Positions 40,531 to 49,584 of a DNA stretch of 49,733 bases are shown piece by piece; positions within the stretch are counted from its first letter, which is position 1; each line of letters opens with the position of its first letter. The DNA lies in assembly GCA_902790625.1 (NCBI GenBank), contig CADASP010000023.1:1-49733 (forward strand), read 5' to 3'. The DNA is from an uncultured Prevotellaceae bacterium. GTDB lineage: Bacteria; Bacteroidota; Bacteroidia; Bacteroidales; Bacteroidaceae. Made by a program: the position numbers and the translations under genes. Below the pieces are notes generated by a model. It made no database searches and was not told the origin of the DNA. It saw only the letters and a program-made list of their open reading frames with translations.

Positions 40531-43023
40531 ATGAACAACATTTTGAAACGGTGGCTGCCCGACATGGTGGCCGTGGTATTGTTTGCCGCACTGGCATTTG
40601 CCTATTTCTACCCCGCCGACACCGAGGGGCGCATCCTGTATCAGCACGACACATCGGCCGGAGCCGGAGCCGGACAGGAAGGACTGGAATATATGAAGAC
40701 CCACGACGGCGAGCGCACCCGCTGGACCAACAGCCTGTTCTCGGGCATGCCCACCTACCAGCTGGCACCATCGTACAACAGCACGCAGGCCCTCTCGGTG
40801 GTTGAGAAGGCCTACCACCTGTGGCTGCCCGACAACGTGTGGTTCCTCTTCGCCTATCTGCTGGGGTTCTACATCCTGCTGCGCGCCTTCAACTTCAAGC
40901 AGTACCTGGCAGCATTAGGCAGCATCATGTGGGCCTTCAGCACCTACTTCCTCATCATCATCGCCGCCGGACACCTATGGAAGGTGATGGCGCTGGCCTA
41001 TCTGCCACCGCTCATCGGCGGCGTGGTGCTGGCCTATCGTGGCAAACTGCTGCCGGGACTGGCCGTGACGGCCATCTTCACCGCGCTGGAGATACACGCC
41101 AACCACATGCAGATGACCTACTACTACCTGTTCCTCATACTCTTCATGGTGATAGCGTGGCTGGTGCAAGCCATCCGCACCAAGCAGTGGATGGGCTGGC
41201 TGAAGGCTACCGGCGTGTGCCTGATAGGTGCACTGTTAGGCGTGCTGGTGAACCTGTCGAACATCTACCACACGTGGGAGTACTCGCAGCATACCATGCG
41301 CGGCGGCACCGAGCTGAAGCAAGGCGACGGCCAGACATCGACCAGCGGCGGACTGGACCGCGACTACATCACGCAGTGGAGCTATGGCATCGGCGAGACG
41401 TGGACGCTGCTCATCCCCAACGCCAATGGCGGCTCGCACAACGAACAGCTGCGCGACAGCAAGGCGGCGATGGAAGCCAGCGACCCACAGCTGCGCGACT
41501 TCTGCGGACAGTGGTATCCCTATTTCGGACAGCAGCCCTTCACCGCCGGACCCGTCTACGTGGGTGCCTTTGTGCTGGCGCTCTTCATACTGGGCCTCTT
41601 TGTGGTGAAAGGCCCGATGAAATGGGCACTTTTGGCGGCTACCATCTTCAGCATCATGCTATCGTGGGGCAAGAATTTCATGGGACTCACCGATTTCTTC
41701 ATCGACCACATACCGATGTATGCCAAGTTCCGCACTCCCAGCAGCATCCTCGTCATCGCCGAGTTCACCATCCCGTTGCTCGCCATGCTCACGCTGAAGA
41801 AAATCATCGACGAGCCGGAGCTGCTGGCCAAGAAGATGAAATTTGTGTGGGCCTCACTGGGTCTCACCGCCGGCTTCTGCCTGCTCTTCGCCCTGCTGCC
41901 CACCACGTTCTTCGACTTCGTGAGCGACGGCGACACCGCCCGCTTGTCGCGCTATGTAGACCCGCAGAGCATGGGTATGGTGACTGACAACCTGGCCAAG
42001 ATGCGCGTGCCCGTGTTCACCAGCGACTGCTGGCGCTCGTTCATCATCATCATCATCGGCTTTGCCCTGCTGCTGCTCTACAAGGTGAAGAAGCTAAAGG
42101 CCATGCCGATGGTGGGGCTGATGGCCGTGCTCTGCCTGATTGACCTGTGGACGGTGAACAAGCGCTACCTGAACGACTCGATGTTTGTGGATGCAAGCAT
42201 CAAACAGACATCGCACGCCATGAAACCTGTGAACAAGCTCATCCTGCAGGACAACGACCCGAACTTCCGCGTGCTGAACTTTGCCGGCGACACCTTCAAC
42301 GAGAACGAAACGAGCTTCTACCACAAGTCGGTGGGTGGCTACCACGCCGCCAAGCTGGGCCGCTACAACGAGCTGATATCGGCCTACATCGCCCCAGAGA
42401 TGCAAAGCGCCATCGGTGCCATCCAGCAAGCCAATGGTCAGCTCGACAGCATTGCCGGTGGCACGGTGTGGCCTGTCATCAACATGCTCAACACCAAATA
42501 TTTCATCGTGAGCGACGACATGGCCCTGCCCAACCCCTACGCCCAGGGCAACGCTTGGTTTGTTGACCAACTGCAGTATGTGGCCGATGCCAACGAGGAA
42601 CTGGCAGGACTGAAGCAGGTGGACCTGCGGCACGAGGCAGTGGCCGACCGCAAGTTTGAAGCCATGCTGGGACAGGCTGCTGCCGCCGACTCCACCGCCA
42701 GCGTGCATCTCGACAGCTATGAGCCCAACCAGCTGAAGTATACCGTAGACAGCCAGACGGGCGGCGTGCTGGTCTTCTCAGAGATTTACTACCCTGGCTG
42801 GAAGGCGACGGTAGACGGTGAGGAGACGGAGCTGGGACGCGTGAACTACGTGCTGCGTGCCATGCGCATCGCACCAGGCTCGCACCAGGTGGAACTGAGT
42901 TTCTTCCCCCAGACGGTGAAAAACACCGAGACCATCGCCTACGTGGCACTCATAGCCATGGCACTGCTCCTGCTGGCCGCCATCGGGCTTGGACTGAAGA
43001 AAAGAAAGACGATAGAGCGCTGA
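40531..43023 (+). CDS. YfhO-family multi-pass membrane protein
   Basis: From ATG 40531 it has 830 residues (MNNILKRWLPDMVAVVLFAA...). A dozen or so membrane helices cover residues 8-660, for example LWKVMALAYLPPLIGGVVLA and FIIIIIGFALLLLY. The extracytoplasmic C-terminal domain carries the family-typical VFSEIYYPGWKATVDG and YVLRAMRIAPGSHQVELSFF, then a last helix. Bacillus YfhO acts in glycosylation of cell-surface polymers with an undecaprenyl-linked sugar donor; the fold is GT-C-like. The Bacteroidetes role is probably surface glycan modification but is unproven. The frame stays open far upstream to 40177 through promoter repeats, which is repeat-derived and not part of the gene. Confidence 0.88.
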   Translation: MNNILKRWLPDMVAVVLFAALAFAYFYPADTEGRILYQHDTSAGAGAGQEGLEYMKTHDGERTRWTNSLFSGMPTYQLAPSYNSTQALSVVEKAYHLWLPDNVWFLFAYLLGFYILLRAFNFKQYLAALGSIMWAFSTYFLIIIAAGHLWKVMALAYLPPLIGGVVLAYRGKLLPGLAVTAIFTALEIHANHMQMTYYYLFLILFMVIAWLVQAIRTKQWMGWLKATGVCLIGALLGVLVNLSNIYHTWEYSQHTMRGGTELKQGDGQTSTSGGLDRDYITQWSYGIGETWTLLIPNANGGSHNEQLRDSKAAMEASDPQLRDFCGQWYPYFGQQPFTAGPVYVGAFVLALFILGLFVVKGPMKWALLAATIFSIMLSWGKNFMGLTDFFIDHIPMYAKFRTPSSILVIAEFTIPLLAMLTLKKIIDEPELLAKKMKFVWASLGLTAGFCLLFALLPTTFFDFVSDGDTARLSRYVDPQSMGMVTDNLAKMRVPVFTSDCWRSFIIIIIGFALLLLYKVKKLKAMPMVGLMAVLCLIDLWTVNKRYLNDSMFVDASIKQTSHAMKPVNKLILQDNDPNFRVLNFAGDTFNENETSFYHKSVGGYHAAKLGRYNELISAYIAPEMQSAIGAIQQANGQLDSIAGGTVWPVINMLNTKYFIVSDDMALPNPYAQGNAWFVDQLQYVADANEELAGLKQVDLRHEAVADRKFEAMLGQAAAADSTASVHLDSYEPNQLKYTVDSQTGGVLVFSEIYYPGWKATVDGEETELGRVNYVLRAMRIAPGSHQVELSFFPQTVKNTETIAYVALIAMALLLLAAIGLGLKKRKTIER

Positions 43024-43024
43024 C

Positions 43025-43101
43025 TGTAGACGATAGACTATAGACTGTAGACTGTAGACGATAGACTATAGACGATAGACTGTAGACTGTAGACAATAGA
43101 C
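43025..43101 (+). repeat. Heptamer repeat NNTAGAC, eleven copies
   Basis: Eleven contiguous 7-bp units (TGTAGAC, GATAGAC, TATAGAC, AATAGAC variants) start directly after the yfhO stop codon and end 24 bp before the next gene. The inverse unit GTCTANN makes up the array on the other side of that gene. Confidence 0.9.
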
Positions 43102-43125
43102 ATTACTTAATTAAACAATATTGAT

Positions 43126-43506
43126 ATGGATGCTATTGAACTGAAGAATGCTGTTGCCAATTGCGCCAAGCGTGTGAGGAGTCAGCTGACACCAGGCTTT
43201 GAAGAAAAGGTGTATCAGAATGCGATGGTCATCGAACTGAAGGACAGTGGCTTGAACGTGGAAACAGAAGTACCCATAAAAGTGTATTATAAAGACCATG
43301 TGGTGGGCGATTACCGCGCTGACCTTATCGTGGAAAAAAAGATGATTGTAGAGTTGAAAGCCGTCAGCGCCATCTTGCCCATCCATGAAGTACAATTAGT
43401 GAACTACCTCACCGCTACAGGCATTGACAGTGGCATGCTCATCAATTTCGGCTCCGACATCATTGAGATACGCTACAGAACGCGAATATACAAAATAAAA
43501 CCATAA
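43126..43506 (+). CDS. GxxExxY family protein
   Basis: The 126-residue protein carries the family signature GFEEKVYQNAM (residues 24-34, G-x-x-E-x-x-Y). A PD-(D/E)XK-like core follows: ADLIVEKKMIVELKAVSAIL, with Asp, then Glu-x-Lys. The family is widespread in Bacteroidetes and other bacteria, and a nuclease-like fold has been proposed, but its function is not established. Length is normal for the family. It has no obvious promoter and stands between two heptamer-repeat arrays of opposite orientation, which suggests that the gene and its flanks may have moved or duplicated as a unit. Confidence 0.85.
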   Translation: MDAIELKNAVANCAKRVRSQLTPGFEEKVYQNAMVIELKDSGLNVETEVPIKVYYKDHVVGDYRADLIVEKKMIVELKAVSAILPIHEVQLVNYLTATGIDSGMLINFGSDIIEIRYRTRIYKIKP

Positions 43507-43509
43507 CGA

Positions 43510-43711
43510 GTCTATAGTCTAAAGTCAAACAACTAAAGTCTATAGTCTAAAGTCAAACATCTAAAGTCTATAGTCTAAAGTCCAACATCTAAAGTCTAAA
43601 GTCCAACATCTAAAGTCTATAGTCTAAAGTCCTGCAACTAAAGTCTAAAGTCTAAAGTCAAACATCTAAAGTCTATAGTCTAAAGTCCTGCAACTAAAGT
43701 CTAAAGTCAAA
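43510..43711 (+). repeat. Heptamer-based array (GTCTANA), 28-bp higher-order units
   Basis: About 200 bp are built from 7-bp units such as AGTCTAT, AGTCTAA, AGTCAAA and CATCTAA, usually grouped in 28-bp blocks; one block is 21 bp. GTCTATA and GTCTAAA are inverse forms of the NNTAGAC unit upstream of the GxxExxY gene. The array ends 12 bp before the AraC-type regulator gene, so copy number would change what lies ahead of it. Confidence 0.9.
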
Positions 43712-43723
43712 TCCTACAGTCAA

Positions 43724-44611
43724 ATGAGCGAATCGATAGTCCTGCACGAGATAACCCCGTTGGCCGATAGCGACTTCATGTACGTTGCCGACCGCCATAA
43801 GAAGGAGTTCACCTACCCCATCCACTGTCACGAGCTGTTCGAGCTGAACTTCGTCGAGAACGCCGCTGGCTGCCGCCGCATCGTGGGCGACAGCAGCGAG
43901 GTCATCGGCGAGTACGACCTGGTGCTCATCACCAGTCCGCAGTTGGAGCACGTCTGGGAGCAGCACCAGTGCCACAGCGACGACATCCACGAGGTGACCG
44001 TGCAGTTCAGCGTCGACTTCACCTACGAGCACAGCATCTACCGCACAAATCCCTTCCGCTCCATCTACCAGATGTTTCTGCGCGCCCAGAAAGGCCTCGT
44101 CTTCCCGTTGCCAGCCATCATGCAAGTCTACCCCCGGCTGATGCAACTGTCTACCATCCAGGAGGGTTTCTATGCCGTCAGCGAGCTGATGACCATCCTC
44201 TACGAGCTGTCGAAGCAGGAGGGTGCCCGCGAGCTGGCCTCCACCACCTTTGCCAAGGTGGAGGCGCACAGCGACTCGCGCCGCGTGCTGAAGGTGAAGC
44301 ACTACATCGAGGAGCACTATCGCGACGAGCTGCGGCTGGCACAGCTGAGCCAGATGGTGGGCATGACCGACGCGGCCTTCAGCCGATTTTTCAAGCAGCG
44401 CACAGGCAAGAACCTCAACGAATATATCGTCGACGTGCGCCTGGGCCATGCCGCGCGGCTGCTGGTGGACACCACCCACACCGTGTCGGAGATATGCTAC
44501 GAGACGGGCTTCAACACCGTGTGCAACTTCAATCGCCTGTTCAAGAAACGAAAAGGCTGCAACCCCACCGACTTCCGCGACAAATACCGAAAGACGAAAG
44601 TTATCATTTAA
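43724..44611 (+). CDS. AraC-family transcriptional regulator
   Basis: The 295-residue protein has an N-terminal cupin-like sensor region (about 1-150, YPIHCHELFELNFVENAAG) and a C-terminal pair of helix-turn-helix motifs (about 190-290: LRLAQLSQMVGMTDAAFSRF and VSEICYETGFNTVCNFNRLF). The ending KGCNPTDFRDKYR is typical of the family. The GH51 arabinofuranosidase gene begins 16 bp after its stop, so it probably responds to arabinose or an arabinan product and controls that enzyme; this link is by position only. The region before it is a heptamer array without a consensus promoter. Confidence 0.92.
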   Translation: MSESIVLHEITPLADSDFMYVADRHKKEFTYPIHCHELFELNFVENAAGCRRIVGDSSEVIGEYDLVLITSPQLEHVWEQHQCHSDDIHEVTVQFSVDFTYEHSIYRTNPFRSIYQMFLRAQKGLVFPLPAIMQVYPRLMQLSTIQEGFYAVSELMTILYELSKQEGARELASTTFAKVEAHSDSRRVLKVKHYIEEHYRDELRLAQLSQMVGMTDAAFSRFFKQRTGKNLNEYIVDVRLGHAARLLVDTTHTVSEICYETGFNTVCNFNRLFKKRKGCNPTDFRDKYRKTKVII

Positions 44612-44627
44612 TAAAGAACAACTACCA

Positions 44628-47195
44628 ATGCTACAAAACCATCTCACATCGCTCCTTGCGAGCATGGCTTTGGCCTTCGCCTCGTCGGCCCTGGCCCAGC
44701 ACGACAGCATCTTCATCTATTCGCCCGACCAGCGGCAGGGTCTTCAAGTGGCTACCCTCGATGCCGACAGCTGGCACCACCTGGGCCAGCTGTGCAGCAG
44801 CGACTATGGCACATGGGGAGCCGAGAAGCGCATGCACCACCCCACCCTATGCCGCGCTCAGGATGGCTCATGGCGGCTGGTGTTTCAAGTCAACGACCGC
44901 TCGCCCCTGTTCGCCGCCGCCTACAGCAACGACCTCATCACCTGGCGCCCGCAAGACTATCCCCGCGTGAGCACAAGGCAGTGTCTGAAGCCCGTCGTCA
45001 GTCCCACTGCCGACGGAAGGTTCGTGGTGCACTACACATCGGAACAGGGCAACCGACGGCTGACGGCCTCGGCCGACTTCCGACAGTTCTCGGCCGACGA
45101 ACCCGCCACCAACGCCAGCCCCACCCTGTGGCACCGCGACACGGCCGTGGTGGACGGGCGGCAGATGGTGGGTCAGGTCTTTGCGGTGTCGCCTACCGAA
45201 ACCTACCAGTTGAGGCAGTTCTTTGCCGAGCGCGCCGACGATGGCCGACGGAGCGCCGAGCGCATGCACGACGACGCCAAGAACCTGACATCGCTGCCTG
45301 CCACCATCCAGGCAAGGCTCACCATCGACATGAAACGACAGAAGCCCATCAGCGACAAGCTCATCGGCATCTTCTTCGAAGACATCAGCTATGCCGCCGA
45401 TGGCGGACTCTATGCCGAGCTGGTGCAGAACCGCGACTTTGAATACAACAGCAAAGACCGCCGCGAGTGGACGGCCACCACGGCCTGGCACGCCTCGCGC
45501 CCCATTGAGATAGCCACCGACCAGCCTCTGCATCCCAACAACCCGCACTATGCCCTCATCGCCAGCGATACGCTCTGGAACGAAGGATGGGACGGCATCG
45601 CCATCAACATGGGCGAGGCCTACGACTTCAGCATCTTCGTCAGAGGCACGAAGCAGTTCACGGTGCAGCTGGTGGCCGACGACGGCTTGCTGCTGGCCCA
45701 GGCGAAGGTGAAGGCGCAGTCGAGCCAGTGGAAGAAGTACGAAGCGGTGCTCAAGGTGGGCCGACTGCCCAAGGCCGACGGACGTACCAACAAAGCCATG
45801 AAACACAGTCGGCTGGTCATCGTGCCGCAGGGGCAGCAGCAGGCCGCCATCGACATGGTGAGCCTCTTTCCACAGAAGACATTCAAGAACCGCAAGAACG
45901 GACTGCGCCGCGACCTGGCCGAAACCATCGCCGACCTGAAACCCAAGTTTGTGCGCTTCCCCGGGGGTTGCATGACCCACGGACAAGGCATCGACAACAT
46001 CTACCACTGGCAGCACACCATAGGCCCGCTGGAACAGCGCAAGCCCGACTTCAACATCTGGAACTACCACCAGACACGAGGACTGGGATTCTTCGAGTAT
46101 TTCCAGTTCTGCGAGGACATCGGTGCCGAGCCTCTGCCCGTGCTGGCCGCTGGCGTACCCTGCCAGAACTCCGCAGCCAACGCTGAGGGCATCGGCGGAC
46201 AGCAGGGCGGCATACCCATGGAGCAGATGCCCGCCTACATCGACGAGCTGTGTAACCTCATCGACTGGGCCAACGGCGACCCCGCCACCAACGAGTGGGC
46301 ACGCCAGCGTGCCGAAGCTGGACATCCCGCCCCCTTCAACCTGAAATACTTGGGCATTGGCAACGAGGACATCATCGGCACCGTGTTTGAGGAGCGCTAC
46401 GCGATGATTTGCCGCGCCCTGCAACAGCGGCACCCCGAAATCAAGGTTTGCGGCACCGTGGGACCCTTCCACACACCGTCGGCCGACTACATTGAGGGCT
46501 GGGACCTGACACGCCGACATCCCGATTGGCAATATATGACCGATGAGCACTACTACGAAAGCACGGGATGGTTTATGCACCATCGCGACTACTACGACAG
46601 CTATCCCCGCATGATTGCCAATCCCGACAAGCCGGGCAGCCTGGTGCCCTCGCCAAAGGTCTACTTAGGCGAGTGGGCCGCCAGCACCAACGTGAAGCGC
46701 CCCAACTTGGAGACAGCACTGGCCGAGGCACTCTACCTGACCGACGTGGAGCGCAACGGCGACATCGTGGAGATGACCTCGTATGCGCCGATGCTCTGCA
46801 AAGATGGGCACAGCAACTGGAACCCCGACATGATTTACTTCTCGAACACCGACGTGCGCACCACGCCAGCCTACGAGGTGCAGCGACTCTTCTCCGTCAA
46901 CTGCGGCGACCGCTGGGTGCAGTCGTCCTTAGACATCAGCGAGCCACGGCTGAGCCATCGCGTGGGAGTAAGCTTGGTGGTGGATTCCAAGACGGGCACC
47001 AAATACCTGAAGATGGTGAATGCCCTGCCCACCACGCTGCAGCTGACCATCGACGGCTTGCAGCTGCCGGCCAGCGTGGAGTGCGAACAGCTGAGCGGAA
47101 AGGCTATCGACGACCAGCAAGCCCATACCGAGCACATCACCACCAGCACTCCCACCACACTGCCACCCTACACCATGCGGGTCGTCAAGCTCTAA
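44628..47195 (+). CDS. GH51 alpha-L-arabinofuranosidase with N-terminal propeller-like region
   Basis: From ATG 44628 it has 855 residues with signal ...LASMALAFASSALAQ. The first 200 or so mature residues (HDSIFIYSPDQRQGL, MHHPTLCRAQDGSWRLVFQV, AAYSNDLITWRPQDYP) look like part of a GH43-type beta-propeller but are too short for a complete enzyme. The GH51 part starts at about 240 (KLIGIFFEDISYAADGGLYA) and carries KFVRFPGGCMTHG. The acid/base is E580 in LGIGNEDI and the nucleophile E682 in VYLGEWAAS. A C-terminal beta domain closes it. It releases terminal arabinofuranose from arabinan or arabinoxylan and is probably periplasmic or surface-bound. The longer frame to 44448 overlaps the regulator gene and is rejected. 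Confidence 0.92.
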   Translation: MLQNHLTSLLASMALAFASSALAQHDSIFIYSPDQRQGLQVATLDADSWHHLGQLCSSDYGTWGAEKRMHHPTLCRAQDGSWRLVFQVNDRSPLFAAAYSNDLITWRPQDYPRVSTRQCLKPVVSPTADGRFVVHYTSEQGNRRLTASADFRQFSADEPATNASPTLWHRDTAVVDGRQMVGQVFAVSPTETYQLRQFFAERADDGRRSAERMHDDAKNLTSLPATIQARLTIDMKRQKPISDKLIGIFFEDISYAADGGLYAELVQNRDFEYNSKDRREWTATTAWHASRPIEIATDQPLHPNNPHYALIASDTLWNEGWDGIAINMGEAYDFSIFVRGTKQFTVQLVADDGLLLAQAKVKAQSSQWKKYEAVLKVGRLPKADGRTNKAMKHSRLVIVPQGQQQAAIDMVSLFPQKTFKNRKNGLRRDLAETIADLKPKFVRFPGGCMTHGQGIDNIYHWQHTIGPLEQRKPDFNIWNYHQTRGLGFFEYFQFCEDIGAEPLPVLAAGVPCQNSAANAEGIGGQQGGIPMEQMPAYIDELCNLIDWANGDPATNEWARQRAEAGHPAPFNLKYLGIGNEDIIGTVFEERYAMICRALQQRHPEIKVCGTVGPFHTPSADYIEGWDLTRRHPDWQYMTDEHYYESTGWFMHHRDYYDSYPRMIANPDKPGSLVPSPKVYLGEWAASTNVKRPNLETALAEALYLTDVERNGDIVEMTSYAPMLCKDGHSNWNPDMIYFSNTDVRTTPAYEVQRLFSVNCGDRWVQSSLDISEPRLSHRVGVSLVVDSKTGTKYLKMVNALPTTLQLTIDGLQLPASVECEQLSGKAIDDQQAHTEHITTSTPTTLPPYTMRVVKL

Positions 47196-47251
47196 TCCAT
47201 ATTATTCATCGGGTGTCGGATGTATCCACTTATTGTGTGAATCGCTTGTCG

Positions 47252-47277
47252 TAGGGACGGACCTTGTGTCCGTCCGC
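47252..47277. repeat. Half copy of the GGGACGGACC palindromic repeat
   Basis: The 26 bases equal the left arm of the elements at 899 and 1578 (TAGGGACGGACC...GTCCGTCCGC). The right arm and tail are missing; a different hairpin (47283-47349) follows directly. Confidence 0.75.
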
Positions 47278-47282
47278 AAGCG

Positions 47283-47349
47283 AAAAAAGTTACTTCTACA
47301 ACTGCGTAAAGACTTGGGGGCTTTCCGCAGTTGTAGAAGTAACTTTTTT
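47283..47349. terminator. Long hairpin after the arabinofuranosidase gene
   Basis: A perfect 24-bp stem, AAAAAAGTTACTTC... (47283-47306) against ...GAAGTAACTTTTTT (47326-47349), encloses a 19-base loop. Runs of A before and T after make it a plausible bidirectional terminator. It may also be an element inserted into the half repeat at 47252. Confidence 0.65.
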
Positions 47350-47421
47350 CCGTTAGCTGACAAACCCATTCCACTGACAGAAGCCCAGATTTTTCGATGG
47401 GAGCGCTCCAAGGGATAATTT

Positions 47422-47459
47422 GGCGTTGACTTTTTGAAAAATGGCGTTGACCTTTTGAA
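47422..47459 (+). repeat. Tandem pair of GGCGTTGACTTTTTGAA motif
   Basis: Two copies start at 47422 and 47443. Related copies lie at 2013, 31290 and 36316. Here they lie in the 404-bp gap between the arabinofuranosidase and typA genes. The rest of that gap holds the half repeat, the long hairpin and the typA promoter. Confidence 0.65.
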
Positions 47460-47536
47460 AAAAGTAATGCACAGCCCTAATTCCAAAATCCATATTGCAT
47501 GAATCATGCAGACTAAAAAGATTTGCGTGCAAGTTC

Positions 47537-47567
47537 TTTGCACTCTCGGCTTTTTTGTGTACCTTTG
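47537..47567 (+). promoter_or_regulatory. Promoter of typA
   Basis: TTTG (47537-47540), 19-base spacer, TACCTTTG (47560-47567). The leader would be about 26 bases to the ATG at 47600. It supports that start over an upstream in-frame ATG at 47495. Confidence 0.8.
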
Positions 47568-47599
47568 CAGCCGTTTTAAATGGTATTAGATTTATTTGT

Positions 47600-49402
47600 A
47601 TGCAAGACATCAGGAACATTGCTATCATAGCACACGTAGACCACGGAAAGACCACGCTCGTCGACAAGATGATGCTGGCCGGCAACCTCTTCCGCGAGGG
47701 ACAGAACCTGAGCAGCCAGGTGCTCGACGCCAACGACCTGGAGCGCGAACGCGGCATCACCATCCTTTCGAAAAACGTCAGCATCAACTGGAAAGGCACC
47801 AAAATCAACATCATCGACACACCGGGACACAGCGACTTCGGCGGCGAGGTGGAGCGCGTGCTCAACATGGCCGACGGCTGTCTGCTGCTGGTGGATGCCT
47901 TCGAAGGCCCCATGCCACAGACGCGATTCGTGCTGCAGAAAGCACTGCAGATAGGGCTGAAGCCCATCGTGGTGGTGAACAAGGTCGACAAGCCCAACTG
48001 CCGCCCAGAGGAGGTCTACGAGATGGTGTTCGACCTGATGTTTGCACTCAACGCCACCGAAGAACAGCTGGACTTCCCCGTCGTCTACGGTTCGGCAAAA
48101 AACGGATGGATGGGCGAGGACTGGAGCAAGCCCACCGGCGACATCACCTATCTGCTCGACAAGATTGTGGAGGTGATTCCAGCTCCAAAGCAGATAGAGG
48201 GAACGCCGCAGATGCTCATCACCAGTCTCGACTACAGCAGCTACACAGGCCGCATTGCCGTGGGACGCGTGCACCGCGGAACACTGAGCGACGGCATGCA
48301 AATCACCATCGCCCACCGCGACGGCTCGATGGAGAAGACGAAGATAAAAGAGCTGCACACCTTCGACGGCATGGGACACCACCGCACCGACACCATCGAC
48401 TGTGGCGACATCTGCGCCGTCATCGGACTGGAGAAATTTGAGATTGGCGACACCATCTGCGACCTCGAAAACCCCGAACCCCTGCCGCCTATCGCCATCG
48501 ACGAACCAACGATGTCGATGCTCTTCACCATCAACGACTCGCCTTTCTTCGGACGCGAGGGAAAGTTCGTCACCAGCCGACACATCGCCGACCGCTTGGC
48601 ACGAGAGCTGGAGAAGAACCTGGCCTTGCGCGTGGATCCCTTCGAGGACAGCACCGACAAATGGGTGGTCAGCGGACGCGGCGTGCTGCACCTGAGCGTG
48701 CTCATCGAGACCATGCGCCGCGAGGGCTACGAGCTGCAGGTGGGACAGCCGCAGGTGATATATAAAGAGATAGACGGGCGAAAGTGCGAACCCATTGAGG
48801 AACTCACCATCAACGTGCCCGAAGAGTTCGCCTCAAAGATGATTGACATGGTGACGCGCCGCAAGGGCGAGATGACCTCGATGGAGAGCCAGGGCGAGCG
48901 CACCAACATAGAGTTCGAGATACCCTCGCGAGGCATCATCGGACTGCGCACCAACGTGCTCACCGCCAGCCAGGGCGAGGCCATCATGGCCCACCGCTTC
49001 AAGAACTACCAGCCCTACAAAGGCGAGATAGAGCGCCGCGTCAACGGCTCGATGATTGCGCTGGAGACGGGCACCGCCTACGCCTACGCCATCGACAAGC
49101 TGCAGGATCGTGGCAAGTTCTTCATCGACCCTGGCGAAGAGGTCTACTACGGCCAAGTGGTGGGCGAGCATGTGCACGACAACGACCTCGTCATCAACGT
49201 CTGCAAGGCAAAGCAGCTCACCAACGTGCGAGCCAGCGGCAGCGACGAGAAGGCACGCGTCATCCCCAAGGTTATCATGAGCCTCGAGGAGTGTCTGGAA
49301 TACATCAAGCAAGACGAGCTGGTGGAGGTGACCCCCAAATCGATGCGCATGCGCAAAACCATCCTCGACCACGACCAGCGAAAGAAAGCCAACAAGAGCT
49401 GA
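47600..49402 (+). CDS. typA: Translational GTPase TypA/BipA
   Basis: The 600-residue protein has the usual length for TypA. The GTPase motifs are AHVDHGKTT (11-19), RERGITI, DTPGHSDFGGEVER and NKVDKP, followed by the elongation-factor-like domain 2, domains III/V (REGYELQVGQPQVIYKEIDG) and the TypA-specific C-terminal domain (PSRGIIGLRTNVLTASQGEA, TNVRASGSDEK). It binds ribosomes and supports 50S assembly and growth under stress such as cold. It has its own promoter and terminator and converges with the rRNA operon on the other strand. Its codons are strongly C/G-ended, like the neighbouring genes. Confidence 0.97.
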   Translation: MQDIRNIAIIAHVDHGKTTLVDKMMLAGNLFREGQNLSSQVLDANDLERERGITILSKNVSINWKGTKINIIDTPGHSDFGGEVERVLNMADGCLLLVDAFEGPMPQTRFVLQKALQIGLKPIVVVNKVDKPNCRPEEVYEMVFDLMFALNATEEQLDFPVVYGSAKNGWMGEDWSKPTGDITYLLDKIVEVIPAPKQIEGTPQMLITSLDYSSYTGRIAVGRVHRGTLSDGMQITIAHRDGSMEKTKIKELHTFDGMGHHRTDTIDCGDICAVIGLEKFEIGDTICDLENPEPLPPIAIDEPTMSMLFTINDSPFFGREGKFVTSRHIADRLARELEKNLALRVDPFEDSTDKWVVSGRGVLHLSVLIETMRREGYELQVGQPQVIYKEIDGRKCEPIEELTINVPEEFASKMIDMVTRRKGEMTSMESQGERTNIEFEIPSRGIIGLRTNVLTASQGEAIMAHRFKNYQPYKGEIERRVNGSMIALETGTAYAYAIDKLQDRGKFFIDPGEEVYYGQVVGEHVHDNDLVINVCKAKQLTNVRASGSDEKARVIPKVIMSLEECLEYIKQDELVEVTPKSMRMRKTILDHDQRKKANKS

Positions 49403-49447
49403 GCATTGACCGTAAAGAGGTTTCAGCCGACACGCCACTTATACATA

Positions 49448-49500
49448 AAAGTCACGGAGACCCTGAGCGTTGGTGCTCAAGGTCTCCGTGACTTTTTATA
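49448..49500 (+). terminator. Terminator of typA
   Basis: Stem AAAGTCACGGAGACC (49448-49462) with GGTCTCCGTGACTTT (49481-49495) and an inner TGAGC/GCTCA extension, followed by TTATA. It is symmetric enough to work from both strands. Confidence 0.88.
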
Positions 49501-49584
49501 TGGTTTGACGAATTCCAGGAATTCCAGAAATACCGGAGAATCCTGAGAATCCGATATATCCGAGCGGCGCGAGGCGAACGCGCA

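Noticed and set aside
43510..43711. CRISPR array
   Set aside because: The period is 7/28 bases with no unique spacers of constant length, and no cas genes are nearby.
47495..47599. Longer TypA start at 47495
   Set aside because: The promoter lies inside this stretch (47537-47567) and TypA proteins begin at the MQDIRNIAIIAHVDHG segment.
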